Made by a program: the position numbers and the translations under genes | Shown here: positions 6,422 through 7,645 of the stretch, piece by piece | Layout of the letters: the number at the start of each line of letters is the position of its first letter | How positions within the stretch are numbered: the first letter of the stretch is position 1 | Notes under the pieces: model-generated | Told to the model about the DNA's origin: nothing | Seen by the model: only the letters and a program-made list of their open reading frames with translations | Database searches by the model: none | Source: Candidatus Borrarchaeota archaeon | Lineage (GTDB): Archaea > Asgardarchaeota > Sifarchaeia > Borrarchaeales > Borrarchaeaceae | DNA: 7,645 bases | Assembly: GCA_016840645.1 (NCBI GenBank) | Contig: JAEORY010000176.1 | Span: 1 to 7,645, forward strand | Direction of reading: 5' to 3'

Positions 6422-6840
6422 CTTCCTGCTTCGACGACCGAACTTGCTGTGACATAGAGAATAGCGTTTAAGTATTCCAACGATATCACAGTAGAGGATT
6501 CAGTCTCCACAGGCTTAACATCCCTACGTCCCGTAGGTACCTGTATTAAACCTTCGTTTTTTAAATTATAGCCTGAATTAAAGTTTCGATCCATCACTAA
6601 CCCACATGCTAGACAGACATAAACTCATTCATCTAGCCCTATTTCTCGGATATTCCTGCAACATAAACAGGTTTTGGTGGAAGGAAACCACCTTTCAACT
6701 TTATTCGGAGTATGCACCTTTGTTCAAGTGTGCGTATGATCCCTCCAAATGCGGTTGATAACATGGTTTGATTTGTGTTGCTACCAAGAGTCTTAGTGTT
6801 GTAACTATCCCTGTCTGTCTTCCTCTCAAAGTCATCACAG
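6403..6840 (-). pseudogene. tnpB: Decayed tnpB (IS605-family RNA-guided nuclease), C-terminal part
   Basis: Remnant of a TnpB nuclease gene, read leftwards. Recognisable pieces in order: SYNTKTLG and MLSTAFGGIIRTLEQ in one frame, then KVERWFPSTKTCLCC, VYVCLACGLVMDRNFN and NLKNEGL, then a tail with VPTGRRDVKPVE and VEAGSLTTSA in the next frame. These match the family's conserved C-terminal half: the RWFPSTKTC lead-in, the CxxC...CxxCG zinc finger, the DRxxN catalytic motif (here DRNFN), and the PVE...EAGS tail. Two lesions are visible. A one-base loss near 6717-6722 separates LEQ from KVHT, and an in-frame TGA at 6627-6625 lies within the zinc-finger loop. A GTG-started 64-codon ORF (6597-6403) is only the surviving end, not a gene. 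About 140 codons remain of a usual 350-420. Family is confident; the element is inactive as a nuclease. Confidence 0.85.
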
Positions 6841-6859
6841 TATTAGAGGCACACCACTA

Positions 6860-6994
6860 TTAAAGTATAGGCAGACCCCCTGATGAAAGTGAACACACAC
6901 AATCACTATTCATCACTAAACTAAGCTGTGGTGGTTTCTTGCTTAGTTGTCTATAAAACAATCCTCTTTATGCGATTTTGTTGATTTTATCAAG
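6860..6994 (-). pseudogene. Possible N-terminal scrap of the same tnpB
   Basis: A minus-strand frame from 6994 to the stop at 6862-6860 contains NKIA, one TAA (6970-6968), then RGLFYRQLSKKPPQL and VMNSD. This weakly recalls the Y-x-x-(L/I)-R...F-x-x-L-x-(S)-Q segment near the N-terminus of TnpB proteins. If real, about 200 codons were deleted between it and the C-terminal piece. The match is short and could be chance. Confidence 0.25.
6919..6948. repeat. Inverted repeat AACTAAGC/GCTTAGTT
   Basis: Perfect 8-base arms at 6919-6926 and 6941-6948 enclose a 14-base loop. It could be the left-end hairpin of a shortened IS605-type element, a folded transcript element, or chance within the decayed coding scrap. 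Confidence 0.4.
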
Positions 6995-7248
6995 AATTTT
7001 AATTTAAGTTTCTTTAAGATCACGAGAGGCAGACTATAAGACTATTAGAAAAGTATTTTGTATGTAAAAACATGTCACCTATTTTAAGAACAGCATACAT
7101 TTTGTCGGTTATGTAAGGTTAGTATTCTTACTTTTCTCGTAACTACAATTGAGTTTCTTCAGAGTTTTTTGTCAACTTCGAACGCGAGTTTCTATTTTGC
7201 TTTCATCGTCTTACTGTTCTACGACGAGTTAAACAAGTTAGGATTTTA
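6995..7248. other. Gene-free stretch, nothing identified
   Basis: Both strands are interrupted by frequent stops. A minus-strand string from 7216 (MKAK, stop, KLAFEVDKKL) might be a decayed protein start, but I could not tie it to tnpB or any family. No tRNA, CRISPR or convincing origin box was seen. Confidence 0.4.
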
Positions 7249-7254
7249 GGGGGG

Positions 7255-7264
7255 CTTATATATG
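7255..7264 (+). promoter_or_regulatory. TATA box of the secreted-protein gene
   Basis: CTTATATATG fits an archaeal TATA element and is directly preceded by a G6 run (7249-7254) in the position of a BRE. The transcript would begin near 7286, leaving a leader of about 36 bases before the ATG at 7322. Confidence 0.55.
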
Positions 7265-7321
7265 TCGCTAGAAAACAGAGAATACTAACAGTAATGATTA
7301 ATTCAAAGAGTATCGGGGATT

Positions 7322-7645
7322 ATGGTGTCTCGTTCAGTAAAATACTGCACTCTACTTTTCATTAGTATGCTTTTGCTCGGTTTACCTTTTTATAGTCAAC
7401 AGTCCAAGGCCGATATCTCTTTTGATGGGACAATCGATTATAACGGAGATGGGTTTATGGACCCCACCATTGATAATGGGCGGATCCGTATCAGTTTCAT
7501 GACTGAGGAACGGCTGGAAAATCCCCCAGGACAACAAATCACCTATTTACCCTATTTCTTCGTGTGGGATGGTAATGATTGGACTGAAATTGCCACCATT
7601 GGGCATTTCCAAGTTTCGATAGCCCCAGATACCTCACAATCGCCC
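7322..7645 (+). CDS. Secreted protein with signal peptide, N-terminal part (cut by window end)
   Basis: The open frame runs to the window edge (108 codons seen) and continues beyond it. Residues 1-31 form a Sec-type signal peptide: basic start with R4 and K7, hydrophobic core about 9-24 (CTLLFISMLLLGLPFY), and a likely cleavage after QSKA (A31). The mature part begins DISFDGTIDYNGDGFMDP; DYNGDGFMD resembles Ca-binding D-x-N-x-D-G loops found in extracellular dockerin-like or FG-GAP-like repeats. It then looks beta-rich (RIRISFMT, YFFVWDGNDW). The protein is therefore likely extracellular or cell-surface; its family is not recognisable from this much. The start is the only ATG after an in-frame TGA upstream, with CGGGGA just before it as a weak ribosome-binding site. 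Sampled GC (47% over 7501-7560) is higher than in the neighbouring spacer. Confidence 0.75.
   Translation, partial: MVSRSVKYCTLLFISMLLLGLPFYSQQSKADISFDGTIDYNGDGFMDPTIDNGRIRISFMTEERLENPPGQQITYLPYFFVWDGNDWTEIATIGHFQVSIAPDTSQSP

Noticed and set aside
6403..6597. 64-codon GTG-started reading frame as a stand-alone gene.
   Set aside because: Its sequence is the C-terminal end of tnpB, and homologous coding continues upstream past a TGA.
6676..6692. Inverted repeat GGTGG...CCACC.
   Set aside because: It lies within conserved tnpB codons (RWFPST) and is explained by coding sequence.
7221..7254. A G6 string at 7249-7254 after GAGTTAAACAAG loosely recalls an ORB element with its G-string.
   Set aside because: The central dyad of ORB is missing and the G run is better explained as lying just before a TATA box.
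7262..7288. Eight-codon reading frame starting inside the TATA-like string after a G6 run.
   Set aside because: Too short, overlaps the promoter element and would not be on the predicted transcript.

Overview
The window looks archaeal and low in GC. The evidence is an Orc1/Cdc6-type initiator gene with its characteristic winged-helix wing, TATA-like elements upstream of genes, a HerA/VirB4-class ATPase, and a decayed tnpB of a type common in archaea. A protein beside the initiator has an N-terminal segment that reads like a longin/roadblock-type fold. This makes an Asgard archaeon (for example a Heimdallarchaeia-like lineage) my best guess, but that is inference and not proven by the sequence.

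Layout. (1) Positions 14-3009, plus strand: a two-gene unit with a membrane-anchored 911-aa HerA/VirB4-like ATPase whose TAA overlaps the ATG of an 86-aa protein of unknown function. (2) Positions 3010-3036: a very short convergent junction with a T6 tract. (3) Positions 3037-5997, minus strand: an apparent operon in the order orc1/cdc6, winged-helix regulator, then a 437-aa protein with a longin-like N-terminus and an unknown C-terminus. The first gap is 21 bases. The second is 90 bases and contains a near-perfect RNA hairpin closed by a GTGA (GNRA-class) tetraloop. (4) Positions 5998-7321: 1.3 kb without an intact gene. Its left part is AT-rich, carries the cdc6 promoter region and inverted TTGAC-type repeats, and could include a replication origin. 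From about 6400 to at least 6840 it holds a broken IS605-family tnpB on the minus strand, with one frameshift, one in-frame TGA and a right-end hairpin still visible. (5) Positions 7322-7645: the start of a secreted protein gene on the plus strand, cut by the window edge.

How the genes may work together. Orc1/Cdc6 and the winged-helix protein probably form a replication-initiation and autoregulation module, and the 437-aa protein is probably co-transcribed with it. The ATPase and its 86-aa partner look like a separate membrane-bound DNA (or protein) translocation pair. The middle of the 437-aa protein weakly resembles the non-ATPase domain of HerA/VirB4-like proteins, which would link the two convergent units, but this is speculative. 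No CRISPR array, tRNA or rRNA was seen.
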